From contig JAZOMO010000040.1 in the NCBI GenBank assembly GCA_045654025.1, forward strand, positions 1-16,067: a stretch of 16,067 nt of DNA. Direction: 5' to 3'. The notes beneath the pieces were generated by a model. It did not search any database. It saw nothing but the letters and a program-made list of their open reading frames with translations, and was not told the origin of the DNA. A program made the translations under genes and the position numbers. Source of the DNA: Scatosoma sp045654025 (GTDB lineage: Bacteria > Bacillota > Clostridia > Christensenellales > Borkfalkiaceae). Within the stretch, counting starts at the first letter, position 1, and every line of letters begins with the position of its first letter. Below are positions 1 through 6,174 of the stretch, in pieces.

Positions 1-8
1 AAAAGATT

Positions 9-1403
9 ATGTCAGGACTTTTGCTGAAAGGCATTAACAAAGTATACCCTTCCGGTGTACAGGCTGTTTTCAATTTCTGTCTCGATATCAGAGATAAGGA
101 ATTCATCGTTTTGGTAGGCCCTTCCGGTTGCGGTAAGTCTACTACCCTTCGTATGATTGCAGGTCTCGAAGAAATTTCTTCGGGTGAACTGTATATCGAC
201 GGCAAGCTTATGAACGACGTCGTTCCTAAGGACAGAGATATCGCGATGGTATTCCAGAACTACGCTCTGTACCCCCACATGACCGTTTATGACAACATGG
301 CATTCGGTTTGAAACTTCGTAAAGTACACAAGGATATCATCGACCAGAAGGTTAAGGCTGCTGCTGAAATCCTCGGTATCACCGATTACCTTACCCGTAA
401 ACCTAAGGCTCTGTCCGGTGGTCAGAGACAGCGTGTTGCGCTTGGCCGTACCATCGTTCGTGAACCCAAAGTATTCCTTTTGGACGAACCCCTTTCCAAC
501 TTGGACGCAAAATTGCGTGCTTCCATGAGAACGGAAATTTCCAAGCTCCACGCAAGACTTGCAACCACCTTCATCTACGTTACCCACGACCAGGTAGAAG
601 CTATGACCATGGGTACCCGTATCGTTGTTATGAAGGACGGCTTCATGCAGCAGGTTGATACCCCTCAGAACCTCTACGATTATCCCATCAACCTCTTCGT
701 TGCTGGTTTCATCGGTACCCCTCAGATGAACTTCTTCAAGAACTCTAAACTTGTTAAGGAAGACGACGGTGTTTATATCAGCTTCGTTGGCAACAACAAG
801 ATTAAGTTGCCCAAATCCCTCGTTGCAAGAATTAAGAACATCGACGAGTATTTGAACACCGATAAGCCCGTTACCCTCGGCGTTCGTCCTGAAGATATTC
901 ACTACGACGAAGCGTTCGTTAAGGCTCATCCCGAAACCTCTATCAATGCAAGAGTTGAGGTTATCGAAAAGCTCGGTGCTGAAACGCAGGTTTACTGTGA
1001 ATTGGATTACGATGGAAAGGAAAGCTCGGTTGTTGATAACTCCACGCAGATGATCGCAAGAATTTCTAACCGTGCAGTGATTTCCTTGAAAGACGTTGTT
1101 GCTCTGTCCTTCGACGCTGACCACATCCATATGTTCGACGGCGAAACCGAAGCAACGATGCTGGAAAGAGATGCTGGCTACGAAGTTATCGAAGAAAATG
1201 CGGAAGGTTCTTCCTTCGTGCCTCCTACACCTCAGGAAATGCGCGAAAAGATTGACGCTGCACGCGTAATCACCAAAGAAATGAAGGCGCAGATGAGAAG
1301 AGACGCTAAGGCTGCTAAGAAGGCGGAATTGGCTGCTGCGGCTGCTGAAGAAGTAGAAGAAGCGCCTGCTGAAGAAGCAGAAGCTCCTGCAGAAGAAGAA
1401 TAA
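9..1403 (+). CDS. ABC importer ATPase for sugars (MsmK/UgpC/MalK type)
   Basis: ATP-hydrolysing subunit that powers uptake of oligosaccharides or glycerol-3-phosphate-like solutes through a CUT1-type ABC importer; it works on the cytoplasmic face as a dimer. Visible motifs: Walker A GPSGCGKST (37-45), Q-loop in VFQNYALYPH (82-91), signature LSGGQ (135-139), Walker B VFLLDEP (155-161), D-loop SNLD (163-166) and H-loop His193. A TOBE/OB-type regulatory domain follows (about 235-375, including GVRPED). The N-terminus aligns with the usual start of the family, so the ATG at 9 is probably correct, although the ribosome binding site lies mostly outside the window. The family is usually about 365-375 residues. 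This one has an extra tail of about 85 residues ending in a Lys/Ala then Ala/Glu-rich low-complexity stretch. No permease or binding-protein gene is adjacent, which fits an ATPase shared by several importers (inference). Confidence 0.93.
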   Translation: MSGLLLKGINKVYPSGVQAVFNFCLDIRDKEFIVLVGPSGCGKSTTLRMIAGLEEISSGELYIDGKLMNDVVPKDRDIAMVFQNYALYPHMTVYDNMAFGLKLRKVHKDIIDQKVKAAAEILGITDYLTRKPKALSGGQRQRVALGRTIVREPKVFLLDEPLSNLDAKLRASMRTEISKLHARLATTFIYVTHDQVEAMTMGTRIVVMKDGFMQQVDTPQNLYDYPINLFVAGFIGTPQMNFFKNSKLVKEDDGVYISFVGNNKIKLPKSLVARIKNIDEYLNTDKPVTLGVRPEDIHYDEAFVKAHPETSINARVEVIEKLGAETQVYCELDYDGKESSVVDNSTQMIARISNRAVISLKDVVALSFDADHIHMFDGETEATMLERDAGYEVIEENAEGSSFVPPTPQEMREKIDAARVITKEMKAQMRRDAKAAKKAELAAAAAEEVEEAPAEEAEAPAEEE

Positions 1404-1430
1404 TCTTTTTCGATAAGAATAAGCCCACCG

Positions 1431-1628
1431 TTAGCGTGTTCTCCGTTAAGGAGAACACGCTAAAGTTATGTTTGCCCTTATGGGCAAGTTATCAGTTTAG
1501 ATATACTTCGTATAGTTATGATTGGCTACGCCAAGTTTTGATTTCAATGGGCAATCATATCATAATGTTTGCATAGCAAAATTCATAACGGCGAGTAAAA
1601 CGAGCCTCATAACTATAAACTGAAAACT
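1431..1628. repeat. Palindromic repeat element with AGTTAT/ATAACT linkers and variable hairpins (array C)
   Basis: Begins with a perfect 14-bp hairpin (1431-1444 with 1450-1463, loop GTTAA) without a following T-run. It continues with small hairpins separated by a constant linker: AGTTAT at 1464-1469, 1487-1492 and 1514-1519 in the left half, and its complement as TCATAAC/T at 1560-1566, 1583-1589 and 1607-1613 in the right half. Hairpins include TTGCCC/GGGCAA (1472-1487), TATAC/GTATA (1502-1514), TTGGC/GCCAA (1522-1534) and TTTGC/GCAAA (1568-1580). The outer ends form an inverted repeat, AGTTATCAGTTTA (1487-1499) against TAAACTGAAAACT (1616-1628). The whole could fold as a branched cruciform or RNA. 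MITE-like in layout; mobility is not shown. Confidence 0.75.
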
Positions 1629-1632
1629 AACA

Positions 1633-1684
1633 GAAAAAGAGCAGACACATAAGGGTTTTCCGCCTTGCGTGTTTGCTCTTTTTC
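1633..1684. terminator. Bidirectional intrinsic terminator
   Basis: A 16-bp stem (1633-1648 with 1669-1684, one G-U pair) around a 20-nt loop. It has five A on the left and five T on the right, so it can end transcription from either side. It lies 230 nt behind the ABC ATPase stop and is the first T-tract hairpin downstream of it. Confidence 0.65.
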
Positions 1685-1702
1685 CTTGTAAGCTTAGCCT
1701 AT

Positions 1703-1737
1703 AGTGCGTTTGACTAGTCAAATGTGATGCTCGCACT
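1703..1737. repeat. Nested palindrome
   Basis: A perfect 14-nt palindrome, TTTGACTAGTCAAA (1709-1722), sits inside an outer inverted pair AGTGCG (1703-1708) and CGCACT (1732-1737). No gene or promoter is evident at this spot. It could be a protein-binding site or part of the repeat cluster that fills 1404-1978. Confidence 0.5.
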
Positions 1738-1756
1738 TAGTGGAAGGGTTTGGAAA

Positions 1757-1824
1757 CACCTCATCCGAGCATCTACGCCGTGACATCTTCCTCAAAGAGG
1801 AAGGCAAGGATGAGTGAAGGGGTG
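1757..1824. repeat. Small MITE-like hairpin element (CACCTCATCC type)
   Basis: Outer arms CACC (1757-1760)/GGTG (1821-1824) and TCATCC (1761-1766)/GGATGA (1808-1813) enclose an inner hairpin CTTCCTC-AAA-GAGGAAG (1787-1803). The layout is the same as the element at 14432-14505, although the sequence differs. I recall similar intergenic elements from gut Clostridia, but could not check this. Confidence 0.6.
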
Positions 1825-1843
1825 CGAAATTATTTAATTTTTT

Positions 1844-1935
1844 CCGCAACGATTGCCGTAGGCAATCAATTCACGCCGTAAGGCAATTCACGCATACAGA
1901 GTATGCAATTCACGAAAACGTAGTTTTCAATTCAC
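1844..1935. repeat. Constant-linker, variable-hairpin array, AATTCAC family (array A)
   Basis: Four copies of the linker AATTCAC (1868-1874, 1885-1891, 1907-1913, 1929-1935) alternate with four different hairpins: GATTGCC-gta-GGCAATC (1851-1867), GCC-gtaa-GGC (1875-1884), GCATAC-aga-GTATGC (1892-1906) and GAAAAC-gta-GTTTTC (1914-1928). The head CCGCAAC plus first hairpin plus linker (1844-1874) recurs at 10656-10686 with only the loop changed. Each stem starts with G and ends with C. Function unknown. Confidence 0.8.
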
Positions 1936-1940
1936 TTAAT

Positions 1941-1970
1941 AAAAAACAGCCTTTTTCAAGGCTGTTTTTT
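1941..1970. terminator. Bidirectional terminator behind the exported propeller gene
   Basis: Stem CAGCCTT (1947-1953) with AAGGCTG (1958-1964), flanked by six A (1941-1946) and six T (1965-1970). On the minus strand it lies about 9 nt past the stop codon of the gene ending at 1979, so it is well placed as that gene's terminator. It also insulates against transcription from the left. Confidence 0.85.
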
Positions 1971-1978
1971 GTTTGTCG

Positions 1979-4471
1979 TTATTCGTCTTTGGACTTGGGT
2001 CGCAGAATCAGCAGATTGAGCAGTATACAGATTGCCGCTGCGCCAAGCAACAGATAGGTCAAACGTAAAACCGATTCTTCGGCCGGGGCTTGCTCGCCGT
2101 AGGTGTGCGTTTCGCTGGGCTTTGGCGAACCGTCAAAGAGGGTTACGTATGACTTCGGGATAAAGCCTGTCAATAGGTTTCCTTCTTCGTCCTCAATCTC
2201 GATTTTGTAGTAGTCATAGTCCAGCTGATTGATTTCGCCAACCAAACGAACGGCTTGGTTCTTTTCCATACTGCTGACACGCAATAAACTGGTCAAATAC
2301 GGGTACTTGTACAGGGTGAGGGCGTTGGTTAAATACCCCGTTTTCGTCTGTGTTTCATCGTATTGTACGAGGTAGTCGCTCTCCGATTTTTCTTGCACGA
2401 AGTAACGGCTCTTGGTCAGGTAGTTAGAGTAGGTGTGAGCTTCCTTGTCAAAGATGGCAAGCACTGAATATTCGCCTGCTTGGCCAAGCATCAGCGCCAC
2501 GTGCCTTTCTGTGTTTCGCCCGTGGGAGAGGTAGGGGAAGCTTTGCGCGTTCTGCGCGATGTACTGACTGTTTAATTCTTGCAGGTCGAACTTAATAAGG
2601 AAAGCATTTTCCTTGGTTTCTACCACTTTGAATTCTGCGTTGCCTTCGGCAAAGATCGTCTGCTCCACGGCGTTTGTATGGATGTCTTGCACGGTGGGCA
2701 GCTGCAGGCGAGGGGTGGACGTCACCAGGTTCCCATCATACAGCACGTACGCCGCGTTTTCATAGACGTTGAACGTCAGCGCATTGACCGTGGTCGTTTC
2801 CGTTTGGCCGTACACGAGCTCGGCAAAGAGGGGTACGATAGTTGCCGTATCTGTGTAATCGTTCGTTTCTGCTGTGTACGCATACACGTATGCCTGCCTA
2901 TCCTTTAATACATAGACGTTTTCGTTTAAGTCAACGATGATTTTTTCCGGTTGTGCAGGAAGCAAAGTGAGGATTTGCTTGCCGAAGTTGTCGGGAAGGA
3001 GAAGTTCTGCTTCCGTAAACTTGTGCACGTCGTTGCTTGCGACTACGTAGAGGTTGCCGTAAACGTCGCTGGTGAAGCGCGAAGGCGAAATGCCGTTCAT
3101 CTTTCGCACACCGACCGACATCTGCCATTCGTAGGCAGGGGCTACGTCTTCGCCTGCAATCGGTTGCAGGGAAATGGTGTAATAGGTGTTGCTGGTCGTC
3201 GCAAGGTAATACTTGTCGTAAACCGCCGTGATGCCTGCAACCTCGCCGTCGAAGCCTTGGAAGGTTTGCAGGGTTTCGGGGTTGGATACGTCCACCAGCC
3301 AAGCGGTCGTTTCGTCTGCCGCAAGTACGGTGTTTCCATATGCCGCAACGTGTTTTGCCGATGCGGGTAAGGATATCGTCTGGTAGCTACGCTTTGCCGT
3401 GTCGTAGATGGAGATACGGCTGTTGCCGCCGTCTGCAACGTACAGCTTTTCCCCTTGCAGAATCATGTCCGTAGCGTTTTGTAAACGGTGGGCTGAAGAG
3501 GAATTTGCGGCGATTTCAAATTGCGTAAAGCCCTTGCCGATGGCGTACTGACGCACGGAGCAATCGCGGATAGTATAGACGTAATCTCCGTGAACGGAAA
3601 TGGTTTTATAGCCACCGCGCTCGTCCTTGTCCAGCGGCTGTATGGTGGATGCCAAGTTGCCGTTGAGGGTCGCGCTGTTGTATACGTAAAAATTGTTGTT
3701 CGTGTCAGTGATGAAAATTTCGTCGCCGCCTACTGCCAGCGAGGAGATCGGATCGTCGAATACGTACAGCCGTTGCTTGGATGAATCGTCGTCGAGGGAA
3801 ATTTTGTTGAGCGAATAACCGCTGGCGTGCGTGTAATAAAGCGCGTTGTCATAATAGGCGAGGGCAGGGCCTTTGGAAAGATTGCCCACAATCTGCGTTG
3901 CTGTGCTGGCGTTCGGGGACGATGCGTCCGTGCGCGAAAGGTGCGCCGATGCCCCGAAATTGACGGCAAAGTACAGGTCATTACCGTTGATGGTGAACGT
4001 GTTGCAGAAGAACGTGGGGAAGTCTGCTTTCGTTGTAAGCTGCGCAGTGGTCGAGGAAAGTAGAGAGCTTTCAATCACGTACATGTGCGCGTTGCCATCA
4101 ATGAAATACAGGTCGCCGTAATCAGAAAATTCAAGGTTTGCGACAACGTTTAACTCCTCGGTGGTATTGGCGGTGTGCGTGTAGGTGCGATAAATCTGTC
4201 TCGCCTTATTGTATACATAGATCAGGTTTCCGTCTGCAATCGCCGTGAAATCGTCGGATGCTGCAACGTCGGTAGGGGCTTGCAGAGGAAGATATTGTTC
4301 GTACGAGGTAGGGGTAATCAGCGTGTCTTCAGATACTTCGGTGGTGGCGGAGCTGTCTGCCTTTGCCGTGGGAAGTGAGGACATACCAAAATTGGGCATC
4401 AAAGATGCCCCGTATGCAAGGATTGCCGTGCATGCAACGGTTAAGCCGAGTTTTATAAAGTTTTTCCTCAT
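1979..4471 (-). CDS. Exported, membrane-anchored beta-propeller-like protein with SH3-like domain
   Basis: 830-residue surface protein, function unknown. A signal peptide spans residues 1-38 (positive start MRKNFIKLG, hydrophobic core, AKA-DS cleavage site). The next ~650 residues carry NHL/propeller-like repeats of the kind DxIFITDTNNNFYVYN and LYVADGGNSRISIYD. An SH3-like region follows near 715-790 (GFIPKSYVTLFDGSP), then one membrane segment (about 803-823) with the short basic tail RPKSKDE. I chose the ATG at 4471 over the one at 4483: GGAG (4478-4481) lies 6 nt before it, and the promoter start site falls at about 4483, which would leave the upper ATG leaderless. Such a layout suggests a sensor or scaffold outside the membrane, perhaps bound to the wall (inference). 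Its SH3-like end resembles the protein at 5429-6103. Confidence 0.82.
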   Translation of the reverse strand: MRKNFIKLGLTVACTAILAYGASLMPNFGMSSLPTAKADSSATTEVSEDTLITPTSYEQYLPLQAPTDVAASDDFTAIADGNLIYVYNKARQIYRTYTHTANTTEELNVVANLEFSDYGDLYFIDGNAHMYVIESSLLSSTTAQLTTKADFPTFFCNTFTINGNDLYFAVNFGASAHLSRTDASSPNASTATQIVGNLSKGPALAYYDNALYYTHASGYSLNKISLDDDSSKQRLYVFDDPISSLAVGGDEIFITDTNNNFYVYNSATLNGNLASTIQPLDKDERGGYKTISVHGDYVYTIRDCSVRQYAIGKGFTQFEIAANSSSAHRLQNATDMILQGEKLYVADGGNSRISIYDTAKRSYQTISLPASAKHVAAYGNTVLAADETTAWLVDVSNPETLQTFQGFDGEVAGITAVYDKYYLATTSNTYYTISLQPIAGEDVAPAYEWQMSVGVRKMNGISPSRFTSDVYGNLYVVASNDVHKFTEAELLLPDNFGKQILTLLPAQPEKIIVDLNENVYVLKDRQAYVYAYTAETNDYTDTATIVPLFAELVYGQTETTTVNALTFNVYENAAYVLYDGNLVTSTPRLQLPTVQDIHTNAVEQTIFAEGNAEFKVVETKENAFLIKFDLQELNSQYIAQNAQSFPYLSHGRNTERHVALMLGQAGEYSVLAIFDKEAHTYSNYLTKSRYFVQEKSESDYLVQYDETQTKTGYLTNALTLYKYPYLTSLLRVSSMEKNQAVRLVGEINQLDYDYYKIEIEDEEGNLLTGFIPKSYVTLFDGSPKPSETHTYGEQAPAEESVLRLTYLLLGAAAICILLNLLILRPKSKDE

Positions 4472-4489
4472 TTTTTGCTCCATAAGAAT

Positions 4490-4518
4490 ATTATAACATG
4501 ATGAAAAGAAAATTGCAA
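4490..4518 (-). promoter_or_regulatory. Sigma-A promoter for the propeller-protein gene
   Basis: On the minus strand, -35 TTGCAA (4513-4518), 17-nt spacer, and perfect -10 TATAAT (4490-4495). Transcription should start near 4483, giving a leader of about 12 nt before the ATG at 4471. No LexA site overlaps it. Confidence 0.8.
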
Positions 4519-4591
4519 GAGGATAGGATAGATTCTTTGACTGGCATTTATGGAAAATTGTGAAAAAAGTAAAAATATAATAGGCATACTA

Positions 4592-4620
4592 TTGTCATAA
4601 TTAAAAATAATACTTACAAA
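4592..4620 (+). promoter_or_regulatory. Sigma-A promoter of the phage-type regulator, LexA-controlled
   Basis: -35 TTGTCA (4592-4597), 17-nt spacer, -10 TACAAA (4615-4620, 4 of 6 matches). The predicted start at about 4627 lies inside the LexA box at 4625-4638, so bound LexA would block initiation. The weak -10 makes the exact promoter less certain than the operator. Confidence 0.6.
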
Positions 4621-4624
4621 AACA

Positions 4625-4638
4625 CGAACAAATGTTCG
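4625..4638. promoter_or_regulatory. LexA/SOS box
   Basis: Perfect 14-nt palindrome CGAACAAATGTTCG, which matches the Gram-positive LexA (DinR) consensus CGAACRNRYGTTCG at every position. It is in an intergenic region, just downstream of a -35/-10 pair and about 200 nt before the regulator gene. It predicts induction by DNA damage. No second copy was noticed in the other intergenic regions. Confidence 0.88.
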
Positions 4639-4773
4639 GATTTTAAAACCAAAATATGGCAGTGGAAACTGGATTTTTCACCTGTGCAATATATAATCAC
4701 GGTGTTGCTGGTCGGGCGCAACGTATAAAAATGAATTGAAATCGCAGAGTTTAATTCGCTTTGGAGGGAGGCT

Positions 4774-4854
4774 GTGTTTCTCCCCTACGATAAAATCAAT
4801 AATATGTTCGGCGAAAAGCCGATTGGAGGTGATACTATTTGGAAAACTGTGTGA
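4774..4854 (+). CDS. Possible 26-codon leader ORF overlapping the regulator start
   Basis: GTG start with a strong ribosome binding site GGAGGGAGG (4763-4771; the first GGAGG is 6 nt from the start). The peptide begins MFLPYDKINN and ends at TGA 4852-4854, 16 nt inside the regulator gene. Its translation would open the hairpin TCGGC/GCCGA (4808-4822) just before the regulator's own binding site, so it could couple translation. The frame is open upstream to 4735 but has no normal start there. It may instead be the remnant of a lost gene. No homologue recognised. Confidence 0.35.
   Translation: MFLPYDKINNMFGEKPIGGDTIWKTV
4808..4822 (+). promoter_or_regulatory. Hairpin just before the regulator ribosome binding site
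   Basis: Stem TCGGC (4808-4812) with GCCGA (4818-4822), loop GAAAA, ending 2 nt before GGAGGTGAT (4825-4833). Another G-rich/C-rich pair, GGGAG (about 4766-4770) with CTCCC (about 4780-4784), lies upstream. Together they may limit translation of the regulator (inference). Confidence 0.35.
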
Positions 4855-5390
4855 AGGCGATTTTGTATTGTTACCCACGCTTGGAAGGAATTGAGGAGGG
4901 ATACTTGCAACATATCCGCAATCGGGCGGTCATGTCCGTTGACGGCAAGGAGCCTGCCCAAAAGGTGGCAGAGTATCTTGCGTTGGCGGTCCTTGAAAAA
5001 GGAAAGATTAGGGAGTTGAATCGGTTGGCGGTTGCTGCCATGGACAAGCTGTCAACGGAGGAAAAACTGCTGCTCAGTGTACGGTATTTTGGGAAGCTTG
5101 ATCGTGTAAAACGCGTGTTTGCCGAAAAGTATGCGGGCATTGCTGATGAGAAGATGCGAACCATTCCCTATTGGAGTGAGCGTACCTATTTTCGAAAGCA
5201 AAAAAGGCTTCTTGCAAAATTGGCGGAGAGGTTTGTGCGGCTTGGATTGACCAAGGAGCGGTTTTTGGAAGAATTTGCCAACCTCGACGGGATCGGCGCC
5301 ATCTATACATATATACTTCTAGGCAAAGATATTGGGCTTGAAAAGAAGGAGCGGGCGTTTTTAGAGTTTCTGCAGGAAATCCGTAGTTGA
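4839..5390 (+). CDS. Sigma-region-4/ArpU-like transcriptional regulator
   Basis: 183-residue cytoplasmic protein, probably an activator of late phage-type genes. The start is TTG at 4839, fixed by the strong site GGAGGTGAT (4825-4833) 5 nt away; there is no ATG near it. The N-terminus (VKAILYCYPRLEGIEEG) resembles small regulators found next to phage packaging genes in Clostridia. Residues 71-86 (LSTEEKLLLSVRYFGK) and 112-132 (WSERTYFRKQKRLL...) form a helix-turn-helix pattern like sigma-70 region 4 and the ArpU/RinA regulators, which commonly sit just before terminase genes. It is the first sizeable gene behind the SOS box. An inactive relative or an alternative sigma factor is also possible. 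Its target is presumed to be the packaging operon starting at 6158. Confidence 0.7.
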   Translation: MENCVKAILYCYPRLEGIEEGYLQHIRNRAVMSVDGKEPAQKVAEYLALAVLEKGKIRELNRLAVAAMDKLSTEEKLLLSVRYFGKLDRVKRVFAEKYAGIADEKMRTIPYWSERTYFRKQKRLLAKLAERFVRLGLTKERFLEEFANLDGIGAIYTYILLGKDIGLEKKERAFLEFLQEIRS

Positions 5391-5428
5391 CGGGCATATT
5401 AGGAAGGGTAAAATTCGGGAGGGGTCGG

Positions 5429-6103
5429 CTATTCTTCGGGGTCGTAGGTGGGGGACTTGTTGTTCTTTAATATGATCGCCGTGAGTAGCGGCACAAGTAG
5501 GCAAAGGACCGCTAACACCCCAAGCTGTATCGGATTGATCGTACCTTCTATGGTTTCATCGCTAGAAGCGGAGGAAAGGTGCTCTTCATATTCCGTGTTC
5601 TCGGGATACTGCAGATTGTCTGGTCTCGGAACGTAGGTGGATTCTCCGTTCTTGTAGGCGTAGACGTAGCGCTTTGTGCCGATGGCGTACTCGCCATAAT
5701 ATCCGCAGGTGAAGACAAGCCGTTCTAATATCTCGTCGTTGCTATCACCGTTTTGAGGGATATAGACAACGTCAAAGGTCGTATACAGGTACGGATTGAC
5801 CGGCGTGTAATCGACAAAAGTAAGCTGGTAGGTTAGACAGTAACCGACAAGTGTTCGGGTGTATTTGGTGTCGGTTAGGTACTCTACACGGGTGAACCGT
5901 TCGCCTACGGAAAGAACTTTTACATAGTACGTTTTAGGTAGAGTGAAGATGCCGCTATACTCATTCTCCGAGGTGTAAAAATATACGTCGTCGGACAATA
6001 TGCAGGCGTATTGTACCCCCGTGTCGGCAGAGGCTTTTTTGGGGGTAGGTGTCCCTATGATGAATGCTATAAACAGCGTGAGCAGAATGATAAATTTTTT
6101 CAT
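5429..6103 (-). CDS. Exported SH3-like protein with C-terminal membrane anchor
   Basis: 224 residues. Signal peptide 1-26 (MKKFIILLTLFIAF, cleavage after ASA), an SH3-like domain at about 28-115 (YACILSDDVYFYTS, LPKTYYVKVL, then GYCLTYQLTFVDYTPVNP), a linker, one membrane segment (about 191-212) and the tail KNNKSPTYDPEE. The open frame runs further upstream to 6442 but overlaps the terminase gene; the Met at 6103 begins a textbook signal peptide, so I used it. I see no Shine-Dalgarno site before it. The same order of parts, and the pattern G-[FY]-x-[VL]T-x-D-x-P at the domain end, occurs in the protein at 1979-4471. It opposes the surrounding phage-type genes, so read-through from the SOS promoter would make antisense RNA. 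Role unknown; wall binding is a guess. Confidence 0.75.
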   Translation of the reverse strand: MKKFIILLTLFIAFIIGTPTPKKASADTGVQYACILSDDVYFYTSENEYSGIFTLPKTYYVKVLSVGERFTRVEYLTDTKYTRTLVGYCLTYQLTFVDYTPVNPYLYTTFDVVYIPQNGDSNDEILERLVFTCGYYGEYAIGTKRYVYAYKNGESTYVPRPDNLQYPENTEYEEHLSSASSDETIEGTINPIQLGVLAVLCLLVPLLTAIILKNNKSPTYDPEE

Positions 6104-6146
6104 AAAGGGAGTATAACGCCATAGGCGTGGCGGGGTTTTGTCAAGT

Positions 6147-6174
6147 TTTATAAGGATATGAGAGAGATTGTCGA
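6147..6174 (-). promoter_or_regulatory. Possible promoter of the SH3-like gene
   Basis: On the minus strand, -35 TCGACA (6169-6174) and -10 TATAAA (6147-6152), each 5 of 6, spacer 16 nt. Start expected near 6140, about 37 nt before the ATG at 6103. It overlaps the start codon and first codons of the terminase gene, so the two transcription units would compete here. Confidence 0.5.

Noticed and set aside
12..1130. 372-codon open frame on the minus strand
   Set aside because: It is antisense to the ABC ATPase, whose motifs are unambiguous; the protein shows no recognisable domain and no ribosome binding site.
1844..1935. CRISPR-like array
   Set aside because: Repeats are 7 nt and the variable parts are palindromes of 10-17 nt; true CRISPR repeats and spacers are about 25-40 nt, and there are no cas genes.
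4692..4697. TATAAT as a second promoter behind the SOS box
   Set aside because: No acceptable -35 element at 16-18 nt (sequence there is CTGGAT or ACTGGA), so not called.
6138..6157. Dedicated sigma-A promoter for the terminase operon
   Set aside because: TTGTCA at 6138-6143 has no -10 at the right distance and the TATAAC at 6112-6117 lacks a -35; the operon may depend on the regulator or on read-through.
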